Shown here in pieces: positions 31,980-40,438 of a DNA stretch of 42,642 nt. Source of the DNA: Wenzhouxiangellaceae bacterium. Lineage in GTDB: Bacteria > Pseudomonadota > Gammaproteobacteria > Xanthomonadales > Wenzhouxiangellaceae. The DNA is taken from NCBI GenBank assembly GCA_007695005.1, contig REEQ01000088.1, positions 1 to 42,642 of the forward strand. The letters are read 5' to 3'. The number at the start of each line of letters is the position of its first letter. Position 1 is the first letter of the stretch. The position numbers and the translations under genes are program-made. A model generated the notes under the pieces. It was not told the DNA's origin, ran no database searches, and worked only from the letters and a program-made list of their open reading frames with translations.

Positions 31980-33204
31980 TCCGTTCGCGCCGAATGGCTT
32001 CTGCGATGCGCGACCCGGTCAGGCCTTGGGCCAGGAAGGGGGCGGCGCTGACGACAGCTGCCTCGAGCTGGGCTCTGCTCAAGAAATCCGCCTGCGGGTA
32101 AGGATCGTCCTCGCGCCCCGTTCGGCCCCGGATATCGGCCTTGCAGGCCAGCAGAAAGTCGGCCAGGCGGTCGGGTCGGCGCCAGCCGTCCAGCTGTCCG
32201 ATCAAGCGTTCGACCGTGCTCGGCTTGAGCTCGAAGGCGCGGTGCGCCATGAGATGAAACTCCCCAACCTTCAACGCCAGCTCGCGGCACTCGGTCGGCA
32301 CTGCCAGGCGCTGGCAGACCTCGGCGATGGGCTTGAGCCCGCGCCGCTCGTGCCCGCGGTGCGAGGGCAACTCTCCAGGCGGCGTCAATGCCTTTCCCAG
32401 GTCATGAACCAGGCAGGCAAAGCGCACGGCGAGCGCTGCCTCCAGGCGCGCGGCCTGGTCAAGCACCATCAAGGTATGCTGGCCGCTGTCGATCTCGGGA
32501 TGATGCCGCGCTGGCTGGGGCACGCCAAACAGCGCATCCACCTCCGGCAAGATGACCCGCAGCGCACCGATTTCACGCAGCAAATCGAAGAATCGCGATG
32601 GTTTCGGATACATCAGCGCGCCGCGCATTTCCTGCCAGACGCGCTCGGGCACCAGGTGCTCAACTTCACCATCCCTGACCATCTGCGAGCACAGCTCCAG
32701 GGTCTGGTCGGCGACCGTAAAGCCTGCGAAGCGAGTCGCAAACCGGGCCAGGCGCAGAATCCGGACCGGGTCCTCGCGAAAAGCGTCACTGACATGCCTC
32801 AGACGCCCCTGGGACAGGTCAAGACGGCCATTGTAGGGATCGATCAGGCGCCCCTCGCTATCCAGCGCCATCGCGTTGACGGTGAGATCGCGCCGGGCCA
32901 GGTCCTGTTCCAGCGTCACTTCCGGCCCGGCCTGGAAGACGAAACCGCGATAGCCGTGCCCACTTTTTCGCTCGGTGCGGGCCAGGGCATACTCCTCGTG
33001 GGTCTCAGGGTGCAGAAACACCGGAAAATCACGACCCACCGGCCGAAAACCCCGCGCCTCCATGATCTCGGGGCTGGCGCCAACGACCACGTAATCCCGA
33101 TCCGGCGCTTCCAGCCCGAGCAGCTGGTCGCGGACCGAGCCGCCAACCTGGTAGACCGCCAGCCCGGCCAGCGGATCAGTACCGTCAGCGCGATCCACGG
33201 TCAC
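31927..33204 (-). CDS. cca: CCA tRNA nucleotidyltransferase
   Basis: A protein of about 425 residues that adds or repairs the 3' CCA of tRNAs. It shows VYQVGGSVRDQLLG, DRDYVVVG, RRDLTVNAMA and RILRLARFATRF of the nucleotidyltransferase core. A C-terminal HD domain follows, with VHDLGKALTPPGELPSHRGHE, as in the multifunctional gammaproteobacterial enzymes (Escherichia coli 412 residues). No ATG lies close before the conserved core; GTG 33204 (or 33198) is chosen because CAGG lies upstream and the frame further up overlaps the epimerase. It overlaps the 3' end of the epimerase gene by about 20 bases, which suggests coupling. Confidence 0.93.
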   Translation of the reverse strand: MTVDRADGTDPLAGLAVYQVGGSVRDQLLGLEAPDRDYVVVGASPEIMEARGFRPVGRDFPVFLHPETHEEYALARTERKSGHGYRGFVFQAGPEVTLEQDLARRDLTVNAMALDSEGRLIDPYNGRLDLSQGRLRHVSDAFREDPVRILRLARFATRFAGFTVADQTLELCSQMVRDGEVEHLVPERVWQEMRGALMYPKPSRFFDLLREIGALRVILPEVDALFGVPQPARHHPEIDSGQHTLMVLDQAARLEAALAVRFACLVHDLGKALTPPGELPSHRGHERRGLKPIAEVCQRLAVPTECRELALKVGEFHLMAHRAFELKPSTVERLIGQLDGWRRPDRLADFLLACKADIRGRTGREDDPYPQADFLSRAQLEAAVVSAAPFLAQGLTGSRIAEAIRRERINRIAQLRASFPAPPPA

Positions 33205-34159
33205 CGCGACCGGCCTGACTGCGATAGGCCTGGTAGCGTCGCTGGCGACCAGCTTCACCCAGCCAGCTGGGTGCCATCTGGGACATGCCCCAGGGCTGTA
33301 TGTCCAGCCGCAGGAAACCATTGTCACTGCAGACACTGTCGAGCAGCAGCGACTTGTAGTTATCACTCGAAAAGGGCTTGCCGGGTACGAAATCGAAGGC
33401 CAACCCCTGGAGGCGACCCAGCCAGTCAGGCAGGCCGATGACCCAGCGCCGCAGTCCGAGCTGGTCGCGCAACCAGACCACCAGCTCCTTCAGGCTCCAG
33501 ACCTCGGCCCCGCACAGTTCATACACTTCACCGCCGAGGCGCTCGGCTTGAATCACCCGGCTGAATGCCTCGACCACATCGCCCACGTAAACCGGCGCAA
33601 AGCGAGCCTCGGGACGAGCCAGCGGCAGCAGCGGCGAGATCCGCAACAGGCTGGCAAATCGATTCAGGAAGCTGTCGTCCGGGCCAAAGATGGTCGATGG
33701 CCGGAAGATTGCCGTATCAAGCAGGCCATCGGTCTGGGCCTTGAGCACCAGCTGCTCCGCCTGGCCACGACTTTGCAGGTAATGGCTGCTGCCCTGGCCG
33801 GCATTGATCGAGCTCATCTGAATGAAGCGACGCACTCGGGCAGCATCACAGCCGATGATCATCTTCTCTACCAACTCAACGTGGGCGCGCCTGAACCCCT
33901 TGCCGCCAAAACCGCGCTCATTGAGAATACCGACCAGGTTGATGGCCAGATCGTGCCCTTCCAGGCTTGCTGTCAGGGAGTCGAGATCATGGGGCCGGCA
34001 TTGCCGAATACTGACCCCTGGAACCACGCTCAGCGATCGCGCCGACGGCGCATGACGCGTCGCCACGGTCACCGCGTGGCCATCGGCCGCCAGGCGCCGA
34101 ACCAGGTGCGACCCGACAAAGCCGGAGCCGCCAAGAATGAAAATGCGTTGTCCGCTCAC
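33185..34159 (-). CDS. NAD-dependent epimerase/dehydratase, NDUFA9-like
   Basis: A 324-residue extended SDR protein with the Rossmann signature ILGGSGFVGSHLVRRL at about residues 7-22, followed by INLVGIL, FIQMSSINA and FRPSTIFGP. This pattern is that of the atypical SDR group related to complex I subunit NDUFA9, whose bacterial members are presumed NAD(P)-binding proteins without a proven substrate. GTG 34159 immediately precedes the Rossmann strand. The gene lies 37 bases downstream of slt and overlaps cca. Confidence 0.87.
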   Translation of the reverse strand: MSGQRIFILGGSGFVGSHLVRRLAADGHAVTVATRHAPSARSLSVVPGVSIRQCRPHDLDSLTASLEGHDLAINLVGILNERGFGGKGFRRAHVELVEKMIIGCDAARVRRFIQMSSINAGQGSSHYLQSRGQAEQLVLKAQTDGLLDTAIFRPSTIFGPDDSFLNRFASLLRISPLLPLARPEARFAPVYVGDVVEAFSRVIQAERLGGEVYELCGAEVWSLKELVVWLRDQLGLRRWVIGLPDWLGRLQGLAFDFVPGKPFSSDNYKSLLLDSVCSDNGFLRLDIQPWGMSQMAPSWLGEAGRQRRYQAYRSQAGRGDRGSR

Positions 34160-34196
34160 GATCCGGTCCGTTGGTGGAGTGGGCCTGATTGTACTC

Positions 34197-36170
34197 TCAG
34201 GGCGTGCAGACGAAGCCGTACGCATTGCCGCCATGGCCGGGCAGCATGTTGGCAGCAAGCACCCGCGGCTCGGCCTGCAACCGCCATTCGTAGAGCGTGG
34301 CAAAAGCCAGCACCCGCGGGACGTAATCGCGTGTTTCGAAAAACGGCAGGGTTTCCAGCCAGATATCGGGGTCAACGAAGGGCCGACTGTCGAGCCAGCG
34401 GCTGACAGCGCCGATGCCGGCATTGTAGGCAGCAGCGACATGAATCCAGGCGCCCTCGTAGCGCTCCTGCAGCTCGGCCAGGTGAGCGACTCCGAGCGGG
34501 ATGTTGATCGCCGGTGACATCAGATCGCCCTGACCGTTGTAGCTCAGGCCTTGGCGCCGTGCCACCGCCTGGGCTGTCCCTGGCATGAGCTGCAGCAGCC
34601 CGCGGGCACCGGCCGGCGACAGGGCATCTGGCTGCATGGCAGACTCGGCTCGCATCAGCCCGTACACCAGCGCCGGATCAACGCCCCAGCGCTCGCTGGC
34701 GGCCTGTACCCGGGCCTGCTCGACCAGGGGAAAGCGCCAGGGATAGGCGCGCATGTCGCCGGTATTGACCAGCACGTGTATCGCCCGGTCATACCACTGC
34801 TGCCCTGACGCCAGCAAGGCCGCCTGGCGCAGCTCGGACTGACTCAAGCGACGGCTGACACCGGTCCAGGTGCGGCGGGCATGCCCATTCAGGCCTACCT
34901 GCCACAGCTCCAGCGCCCGCTCGAACTCGGCATCGCGCATCAAGCGACGTTGAACCGCAGGGTCGGCACTCAAGTCCTCGCTGCAGACGGTCAGCCCCTG
35001 ATTCAGGCGCAAGGCAGAGAGAAAACCGTAGTAGGTGGACTCAGCCGCCAGGCTGGCAAATGCCAGCGCAGCGTCCGGGCGCCCCAGCTCTGCCAGCGCC
35101 CGGCCACGCCAGTAGCGCCAACGTCCACTGGCCTGGTCAGTCAGGCTCATCGCCTGAATCGAATCCAGGACCACATCCCAGCGACCGTGCGCCATGGCGG
35201 CGCGCGCGCGCCACTCCAGCACCTGTTGGTCCAGCGCCTCAGCCGGCAGGGCATCGATGGCATCCAGCGCAGCCGGTTCCAAAGCCACGGCCTTGAACAG
35301 GGCGATCTCACGCTCGATGCGTTGGCGATCCTGCTCGGCCCAGTCAAAACCCGACTGCACGTTGCGCCAGATCGTTGCCGCCTGCGGCCAATCAGATCGG
35401 GCCAGTCGGACCAACCCGGTCTCAATGATCAGACGCGCCTGCTCATGGTCGCGCCAGCGACGCGCCTCGCGCAGGGTCTGGCTGGGGCGCGAGTGCAGTC
35501 CCAGCCAAAGATCAGACCAGTAGCGGCGGTCATCATCAAGATAACGCCGCAGGTAGCGAGCCAGGCCTTCTTCATTGGCACGCAGGGCCAGATGGAAACG
35601 TTGCCAGGCGACTTCCGGCCGCGGATTGCCCTGCCGTCGCCACCAGGCGAACACCGGGTCGCAGGCACGGTGCTGGGATTGCCCGACCAGCCATAGCGAT
35701 TGCACGGTATCGGCCAGGCCATCGGTGCGCCCGGCCAGCTGATCGGCTCTGGCCAGATGGCATTGAACTTCTGCAATATTGGAGCCGCGTCCGTGCCTGG
35801 TCAGGGCTTCGTATTCACCGCGCCGGGCGAGGCTCCGCAGCCAGGCGCCTTCCAGAGAAGCAGCAAAGGACCAATCCCGGTGCCGGGCCAGAAATTGCTC
35901 GACCACGACCTCCGGCACCTGGTCAATACGCTGGCGCAGCAGTTCGAACTCCAGAAAGGGGGTCAGCGGATAGCCCTGCAATTCAATGATGGCCTCGAGC
36001 AAGGCCGCTTGATCACCGCGACCGCCGGCCGCCCAGGCCGCACGAAAACGCTCGCGCTCGGCATCACGGTCAGTCGGCTGCAGCTCGGGCTCCATGCCCG
36101 AAGCAGCCGCCATCACCAGCAGCAGCACCGCCGACAGCAGTGTCAGCGTTTTTCCCAGCCTTGCCATCAT
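34197..36170 (-). CDS. slt: Soluble lytic murein transglycosylase (Slt70 family)
   Basis: A 657-residue periplasmic enzyme with a signal peptide (MMARLGKTLTLLSAVLLLVMAAASG, residues 1-25). A long alpha-helical superhelix occupies about residues 30-450 and a C-terminal goose-lysozyme-like domain follows. The catalytic Glu is in LMRAESAMQPDALSPAGARG, followed by LLQLMPGTAQAVA and VAAAYNAGIGAV. It cleaves peptidoglycan to 1,6-anhydromuropeptides. Length matches Slt70. The tandem ATG at 36170/36167 is chosen because the signal peptide begins there. It is divergent from the TSUP gene with a 57-base gap. Confidence 0.93.
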   Translation of the reverse strand: MMARLGKTLTLLSAVLLLVMAAASGMEPELQPTDRDAERERFRAAWAAGGRGDQAALLEAIIELQGYPLTPFLEFELLRQRIDQVPEVVVEQFLARHRDWSFAASLEGAWLRSLARRGEYEALTRHGRGSNIAEVQCHLARADQLAGRTDGLADTVQSLWLVGQSQHRACDPVFAWWRRQGNPRPEVAWQRFHLALRANEEGLARYLRRYLDDDRRYWSDLWLGLHSRPSQTLREARRWRDHEQARLIIETGLVRLARSDWPQAATIWRNVQSGFDWAEQDRQRIEREIALFKAVALEPAALDAIDALPAEALDQQVLEWRARAAMAHGRWDVVLDSIQAMSLTDQASGRWRYWRGRALAELGRPDAALAFASLAAESTYYGFLSALRLNQGLTVCSEDLSADPAVQRRLMRDAEFERALELWQVGLNGHARRTWTGVSRRLSQSELRQAALLASGQQWYDRAIHVLVNTGDMRAYPWRFPLVEQARVQAASERWGVDPALVYGLMRAESAMQPDALSPAGARGLLQLMPGTAQAVARRQGLSYNGQGDLMSPAINIPLGVAHLAELQERYEGAWIHVAAAYNAGIGAVSRWLDSRPFVDPDIWLETLPFFETRDYVPRVLAFATLYEWRLQAEPRVLAANMLPGHGGNAYGFVCTP

Positions 36171-36227
36171 CCGCCCGAGTATTTCCGCATCTCTTACAAT
36201 CATCAGCCTTTTGACCGTCGCCGACAA

Positions 36228-37013
36228 GTGCTGTTCACGCTCATTCTCCTTTTTGCAACCGGGCTGGTAGCCGGCGTTCTGGCCGGACTGCTGGGGATCG
36301 GTGGCGGTCTGGTCATTGTTCCCGCACTGACCTGGATCCTGCTCGCCCAGGGTGCCTCCGGGGAGGTCGCGGTGCCGATGGCCGTCGCCACCTCACTGGG
36401 CACGATGCTGCTGACCTCGGCCAGCGCGATCTGGTTCCATGACCGTCGCGGCGGGGTGGACTGGGCCTGTGTCGGAAGACTGGCACCTGCGGTCGGGCTG
36501 GGCGCGCTGCTTGGTGCCTGGATGGCGGTGCTGCTGCCAGGACCATGGCTCGCCAGGGTGTTTGCGCTTATCGCCGGATTGATCGGTTTACGCATGCTGT
36601 TGGCCCGTGGCACACGCGTGCTCGATCGCCCGCCCTGGCCACGCGGCTGGTTTCTGTTCGGACCACTGATCGGGGCCGTGTCGGCAATGATCGGCATTGG
36701 TGGCGGCAGCTTCAATGTGCCCTACCTGGCGAGGAACGGATATCCCATGGTACGCGCCGTTGCCATTGCCTCGACCTGCGGCTGGCCGATTGCGTTGGGC
36801 GGGGTAATCGGCTTTCTTGTTCTGGGCAGTGCCGAAGTCCAGCATCCACAAAGCTTCGGCTATCTGTACGTTCCGGGTCTGGTGATGATAGGACTGGCCG
36901 GCACGCTCGGCGCCCCGGCCGGCGTGGCACTGGCGCATCGCTTGCCGCAAGGCCGTCTAAAGCAGCTGTTTGGTCTGATTCTGATCCTGGTTGCCATTCG
37001 GATGGCGTGGTAG
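36228..37013 (+). CDS. TSUP family permease (TauE/SafE)
   Basis: A 261-residue integral membrane protein with about eight helices. It carries the duplicated family signature: GLLGIGGGLVIVPALTW in the first half and AMIGIGGGSFNVPYLARNG in the second. The family transports anions such as sulfite or organosulfonates, or other small molecules; the substrate here is unknown. GTG 36228 starts directly before the first helix, but no good ribosome site is visible. The 3' end overlaps the convergent EEP gene by 57 bases. Confidence 0.88.
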   Translation: MLFTLILLFATGLVAGVLAGLLGIGGGLVIVPALTWILLAQGASGEVAVPMAVATSLGTMLLTSASAIWFHDRRGGVDWACVGRLAPAVGLGALLGAWMAVLLPGPWLARVFALIAGLIGLRMLLARGTRVLDRPPWPRGWFLFGPLIGAVSAMIGIGGGSFNVPYLARNGYPMVRAVAIASTCGWPIALGGVIGFLVLGSAEVQHPQSFGYLYVPGLVMIGLAGTLGAPAGVALAHRLPQGRLKQLFGLILILVAIRMAW

Positions 37014-37796
37014 ATCGACCGTGCCTTCCAGATTGACGGTCATCGCCAGCGGGCGGTGATCGGAATAGGTCACAGGCAACACCTCCAGGCTGGCGATATT
37101 CATCCGCGGTGACACCAGGATGTGGTCGATGGCCCGCTGGGGATCCCAGGAGGGGAAGGTCAGAATGCCCTGATCCGGGATGATCAGGCCGGCCTGGTCA
37201 CAAAACTCCAGCAGCTCACGCGAGCGCGGACCGGTATTGAGATCGCCCATCGCGACCACGTTCGGGTAATCCCGCACCAGGCCGGCGACGTAGCGCAACT
37301 GCTGGGAACGCGCCCGTCGACCCAGGGCCAGATGCAGGATCACCAGCCACAGGGCCTGCGGCCCGTCGCCATAGCGCACGAACATCGCGCCCCGGCCGGG
37401 GATGGCACCGGGCAGCTTGTGCTCTTCGATGGCGCTGGGCTGGATTCGGCTCAGCAAGCCGTTTCCGGCGTGGGCGAGCATGCCGACCTTGCGATTGCCC
37501 TGATAGCTCCAGTGCTCGAAACCCGCATGGGTGGCGAGGTACTTGGCTTGATTGAGAAAGCCCGAACGCAGGCTGCCGCAGTCAACTTCCTGCAAGGCCA
37601 CGATGTCGTAGCTGGCGACCAGCTCGGCGATGGCGTCGAGATTGGCGATGCGCTGGTTGTTGGGCAGAACCTGACGCCAGCTCGACGTCAGGTATTCCCG
37701 ATACTTGCCGGTGGTGGTTCCGGCCTGGATGTTGTAGCTCAGCAGCCGCAGCTGGCGCGAGCCTTCCTGATCCTGCACGTGGTCGCCGTCAGGCAC
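36957..37796 (-). CDS. Endonuclease/exonuclease/phosphatase family protein
   Basis: A 279-residue protein of the EEP superfamily. Landmarks are LSYNIQAG (N-terminal Asn), VALQEVDCG (metal-binding Glu), GDLNTGP (Asp/Asn pair), RAIDHILVSP (Asp/His) and YSDHRPLAM (catalytic Asp/His). All key residues are present, so it should hydrolyse a phosphodiester or phosphomonoester; nucleic acid, inositol phosphate or sphingomyelin substrates are all possible. The GTG start shares one base with the dsbA TAG stop (TAGTG), which indicates coupling. This neighbour order after dsbA is common in gammaproteobacteria. Confidence 0.9.
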   Translation of the reverse strand: MPDGDHVQDQEGSRQLRLLSYNIQAGTTTGKYREYLTSSWRQVLPNNQRIANLDAIAELVASYDIVALQEVDCGSLRSGFLNQAKYLATHAGFEHWSYQGNRKVGMLAHAGNGLLSRIQPSAIEEHKLPGAIPGRGAMFVRYGDGPQALWLVILHLALGRRARSQQLRYVAGLVRDYPNVVAMGDLNTGPRSRELLEFCDQAGLIIPDQGILTFPSWDPQRAIDHILVSPRMNIASLEVLPVTYSDHRPLAMTVNLEGTVDLPRHPNGNQDQNQTKQLL

Positions 37797-38494
37797 TACT
37801 CTGACGCGGTGCCTGCCGTCTCAGGCTCCGGTTCGGAGTCGCCTTGCCGCGCTTCGGCCGCGCTGCCATTCAGGCCCAGCGCCTCGGCTTCGCGTGCGAC
37901 CAGGTAATCGACCGCGTCCAGCATTTGCTGGTAGGACTCGAAGTTCCCCGGGCTGAGCAGCCACTTGCCCTGAACCACCATGGTCGGGGTTTGGCGGATG
38001 CCGAAACGAGCAACATCGGTACGGTTGCGTCCCATGTGGGATTCGACCGCGAAGGACTGCGAGGTATTGATGAAGGTGCTGGTTTCGACACCGAAGTCCG
38101 CGTAGATGGCAGCAATGTCCTCGAAATTGCGAATCGCCCGACGCTCATCGTGCAGCACCTTGAACACGGCTTCATGGGCATCCTCACCCAGACCCAGCAC
38201 CTTGGCTGTGTAGTAGGCGCGGGCAAACAGGTCCCAGCCGCGTTGCAGGGCAATCGGCAGACGCGAGAATTCGACGTGTTCCGGAACATTGCTCTCCCAG
38301 CGCGCGATGATCGGATGGAATGCGCGGCAGGCCGGACAGGGATAGGCAAAGGCCTCGATCACCTGTACACGGTCATCCGGAGTGGCGGCCGGGGTACCAA
38401 TACGCTGGTAGTGGCGGCCTTCCTCGAAATTCTGGGCGGCGACTGGCAGCGCGATCAGCGCAAACAGTCCGGCAAGTGCTGCAATCGGTTTCAT
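37796..38494 (-). CDS. dsbA: Thiol:disulfide interchange protein DsbA
   Basis: A 232-residue periplasmic oxidoreductase with a signal peptide (about 1-20, ending PVAAQ). It has the thioredoxin-fold active site YPCPAC near residue 53, a helical insert, and the cis-proline loop RQTPTMVV. A short acidic C-terminal tail follows. DsbA forms disulfide bonds in exported proteins. ATG 38494 is chosen for the signal peptide start. It lies 55 bases after cytochrome c4 and overlaps the EEP gene by one base. Confidence 0.93.
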   Translation of the reverse strand: MKPIAALAGLFALIALPVAAQNFEEGRHYQRIGTPAATPDDRVQVIEAFAYPCPACRAFHPIIARWESNVPEHVEFSRLPIALQRGWDLFARAYYTAKVLGLGEDAHEAVFKVLHDERRAIRNFEDIAAIYADFGVETSTFINTSQSFAVESHMGRNRTDVARFGIRQTPTMVVQGKWLLSPGNFESYQQMLDAVDYLVAREAEALGLNGSAAEARQGDSEPEPETAGTASE

Positions 38495-38549
38495 GCGAAA
38501 GTCCAGGTTGCTCAAAGGGAGTAGAGCTTACAGACCGGGCAAGCTCCGA

Positions 38550-39185
38550 TCAGTTCCCGGCGGTCGTCGGCCAACGGGCCACGTGCAGACCTTCCATGTA
38601 GGAACTGACGGCGTCGATTTCTTCATCGGTCAGGCGCGCGGCAACGCCAACCATGATCAGGCTGTACATGTCATCATCGCCGTTATGTTCGCCGGCACGG
38701 TAGCGACGCAGGCGATCGGCAGAGTAATCGGCATGCTGGGCTCGAACCATGGGGTAATGCGCCCCCGGGATGCCCATACCGGCCGGGCCGTGACAGGCGG
38801 CACAAGCCGGCACACCGGTCTCGCGGTTGCCGTCGTGGTAGATCTTGCGACCCAGTGCCACCAGGTCCTCATCGGCCACGCCGGGCTCGATCGACTGCTG
38901 CTCGTAAAAAGCGGCAATGTCGGCAATGTCCTGGTCGGTCAGGTTCATCACGAACGGAATCATTTCCGGCACATCGCGCAGACCATCGCGCACCAGACGG
39001 GTCTGACGGGCGGTGTAGTCCGCATGCTGCTCGGCCAGCTTCGGCCAAATGCTGACCGGGCTGTTGCCGTCCGGCCCGTGACAGGCCGCGCAGGACGCCG
39101 CTTTCTGCTCTCCAGCCTCGGGATTCCCAATGGCCAGCGCCATCAGCGGGGCCAGAGCCAGTAACATCACCACGATTCGAGCCAT
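38550..39185 (-). CDS. Dihaem cytochrome c4
   Basis: A 211-residue periplasmic dihaem cytochrome. The signal peptide ends near residue 19 (ALA). Two cytochrome c domains each carry CAACH (about residues 32-36 and 128-132), with Met ligands likely in MIPFVM and SLIMVG. Cytochrome c4 carries electrons to terminal oxidases. ATG 39185 is followed directly by the signal peptide and preceded by a GGAG-containing leader. The divergent engB and downstream dsbA form the usual gammaproteobacterial arrangement. Confidence 0.93.
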   Translation of the reverse strand: MARIVVMLLALAPLMALAIGNPEAGEQKAASCAACHGPDGNSPVSIWPKLAEQHADYTARQTRLVRDGLRDVPEMIPFVMNLTDQDIADIAAFYEQQSIEPGVADEDLVALGRKIYHDGNRETGVPACAACHGPAGMGIPGAHYPMVRAQHADYSADRLRRYRAGEHNGDDDMYSLIMVGVAARLTDEEIDAVSSYMEGLHVARWPTTAGN

Positions 39186-39263
39186 TTTCCGCTTCACTCC
39201 GTTTCCAGGGTCGTTCGATTCAAACCTGATATTATCGCCGCTGACCACCGTTGGCGCCAGCCC

Positions 39264-39896
39264 GTGACCAATATTGTAGCCCTGCTAGAGCGCGCACAGT
39301 ACCTCGACAGTGTCCACAATCTGTCACAGCTGCCGCCGGATGCCGGTATCGAGGTAGCAATCGCCGGCCGATCGAACGCTGGCAAGTCCAGCCTGATCAA
39401 CCGGCTGTGCCGGCAGAATGCACTGGCCAAGACCAGCCGCACGCCCGGCCGCACCCGCCAGCTGGTGTTTTTCCGGCTTGATCCACTGCGCCACCTCGTC
39501 GACCTGCCGGGCTACGGCTATGCCAAGGTCAGTGGCGAGTTGAAGCGTCACTGGCAGGGCTTGATCCAGACCTATCTGGACCGGCGCCGGGCTCTGGCGG
39601 GACTGGTCATTGTCATGGACATCCGTCATCCGATGAAGCTCACCGACGTCGAGTTGATCGAATGGGCGGGCAGCCGCGGCCTGCCCCTGCACCTGGTGCT
39701 GACCAAAGCCGACAAACTGGGCCGCGGCAAGCAGAAAGAGGCTTATCTGAAGGTCAGCCGCCAGCTCGCAGCACAGGTCGGATTGCAGGTCTTTTCTGCG
39801 ACCAACGGCCAGGGCCTTGAGGAACTTCAGGGGGTATTCGAGCGCTGGTTCGAGCCGGATCAGTCGCCCGGCGAAATCGACAGTCCGGGCCAGTAG
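39264..39896 (+). CDS. engB: Ribosome biogenesis GTPase EngB (YihA/YsxC)
   Basis: A 210-residue small GTPase. G1 is GRSNAGKSS (about residues 35-43), G2 lies in SRTPGRTRQ, G3 is DLPGYGYAKV, G4 is TKAD and G5 is SATNG. The family is needed for large ribosomal subunit assembly and cell division. The start is GTG 39264; the length fits the family. The 3' end overlaps the PilZ gene by 37 bases. Confidence 0.95.
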   Translation: MTNIVALLERAQYLDSVHNLSQLPPDAGIEVAIAGRSNAGKSSLINRLCRQNALAKTSRTPGRTRQLVFFRLDPLRHLVDLPGYGYAKVSGELKRHWQGLIQTYLDRRRALAGLVIVMDIRHPMKLTDVELIEWAGSRGLPLHLVLTKADKLGRGKQKEAYLKVSRQLAAQVGLQVFSATNGQGLEELQGVFERWFEPDQSPGEIDSPGQ

Positions 39897-40300
39897 TCGA
39901 GCTGGGTCAGCTCCCGCTCGAGCAGGCGGTCATCGCCAAGATTGTCGGCCACCAGGGCCTTCAGCGCGGCAAAGCTTTCGTGATCAATCGACTCGAACCG
40001 ACAGGCAAGCAGGCCGGCATCCATCCACACCGCCCGGACCCGCATCATCATCGACACCTGATCGCCGCGCACTTCACCTTCTAGTCTCAGCTCCAGCCCG
40101 GCTCGATCAACCGGCCCGGCACCGGCACCCGGCGCTGGTGCTTCCGGCGGCATTCGCAGCAAGACACCGTTGAGCGACAGGTCCAGCAGATCGCAACGCC
40201 ACTGACCGGCTGCGCCCATATCCAGGCTGCAGTCGGCGTCAAACGGAAAGCGATGAAATCGACGGCGCTCCTCGCGCCCCGCCCTGCCATCCTGTGCCAT
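39860..40300 (-). CDS. PilZ domain protein, cyclic di-GMP effector
   Basis: A 146-residue protein. The cyclic di-GMP binding pieces of PilZ are present: the arginine-rich segment RRRFHRFPFDADC (about residues 12-24) and DLSLNGVLL (D-x-S-x-x-G, about 38-46). The rest is a single PilZ barrel plus a C-terminal helix. It is therefore a likely reader of the second messenger made or destroyed by the three GGDEF/EAL-type proteins in the window. ATG 40300 is chosen because GGAG lies 9 bases upstream. The partner is unknown. Confidence 0.88.
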   Translation of the reverse strand: MAQDGRAGREERRRFHRFPFDADCSLDMGAAGQWRCDLLDLSLNGVLLRMPPEAPAPGAGAGPVDRAGLELRLEGEVRGDQVSMMMRVRAVWMDAGLLACRFESIDHESFAALKALVADNLGDDRLLERELTQLDYWPGLSISPGD

Positions 40301-40438
40301 GATCATCATCTCCGTGGTGAGCCCTGATGGACCAGGATCATACACCGCAGGGCCGCCAGCCCGATAATCCGCTACACTGGCGCCGGCTCCGGTCAACGCG
40401 CCGGGGCACTTCCACGATCGGCAAGCAAGGCATACGGC

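Noticed and set aside
32026-33441. 471-residue plus-strand frame opposite cca
   Set aside because: It is a long open antisense frame caused by high GC; cca on the other strand has all family motifs.
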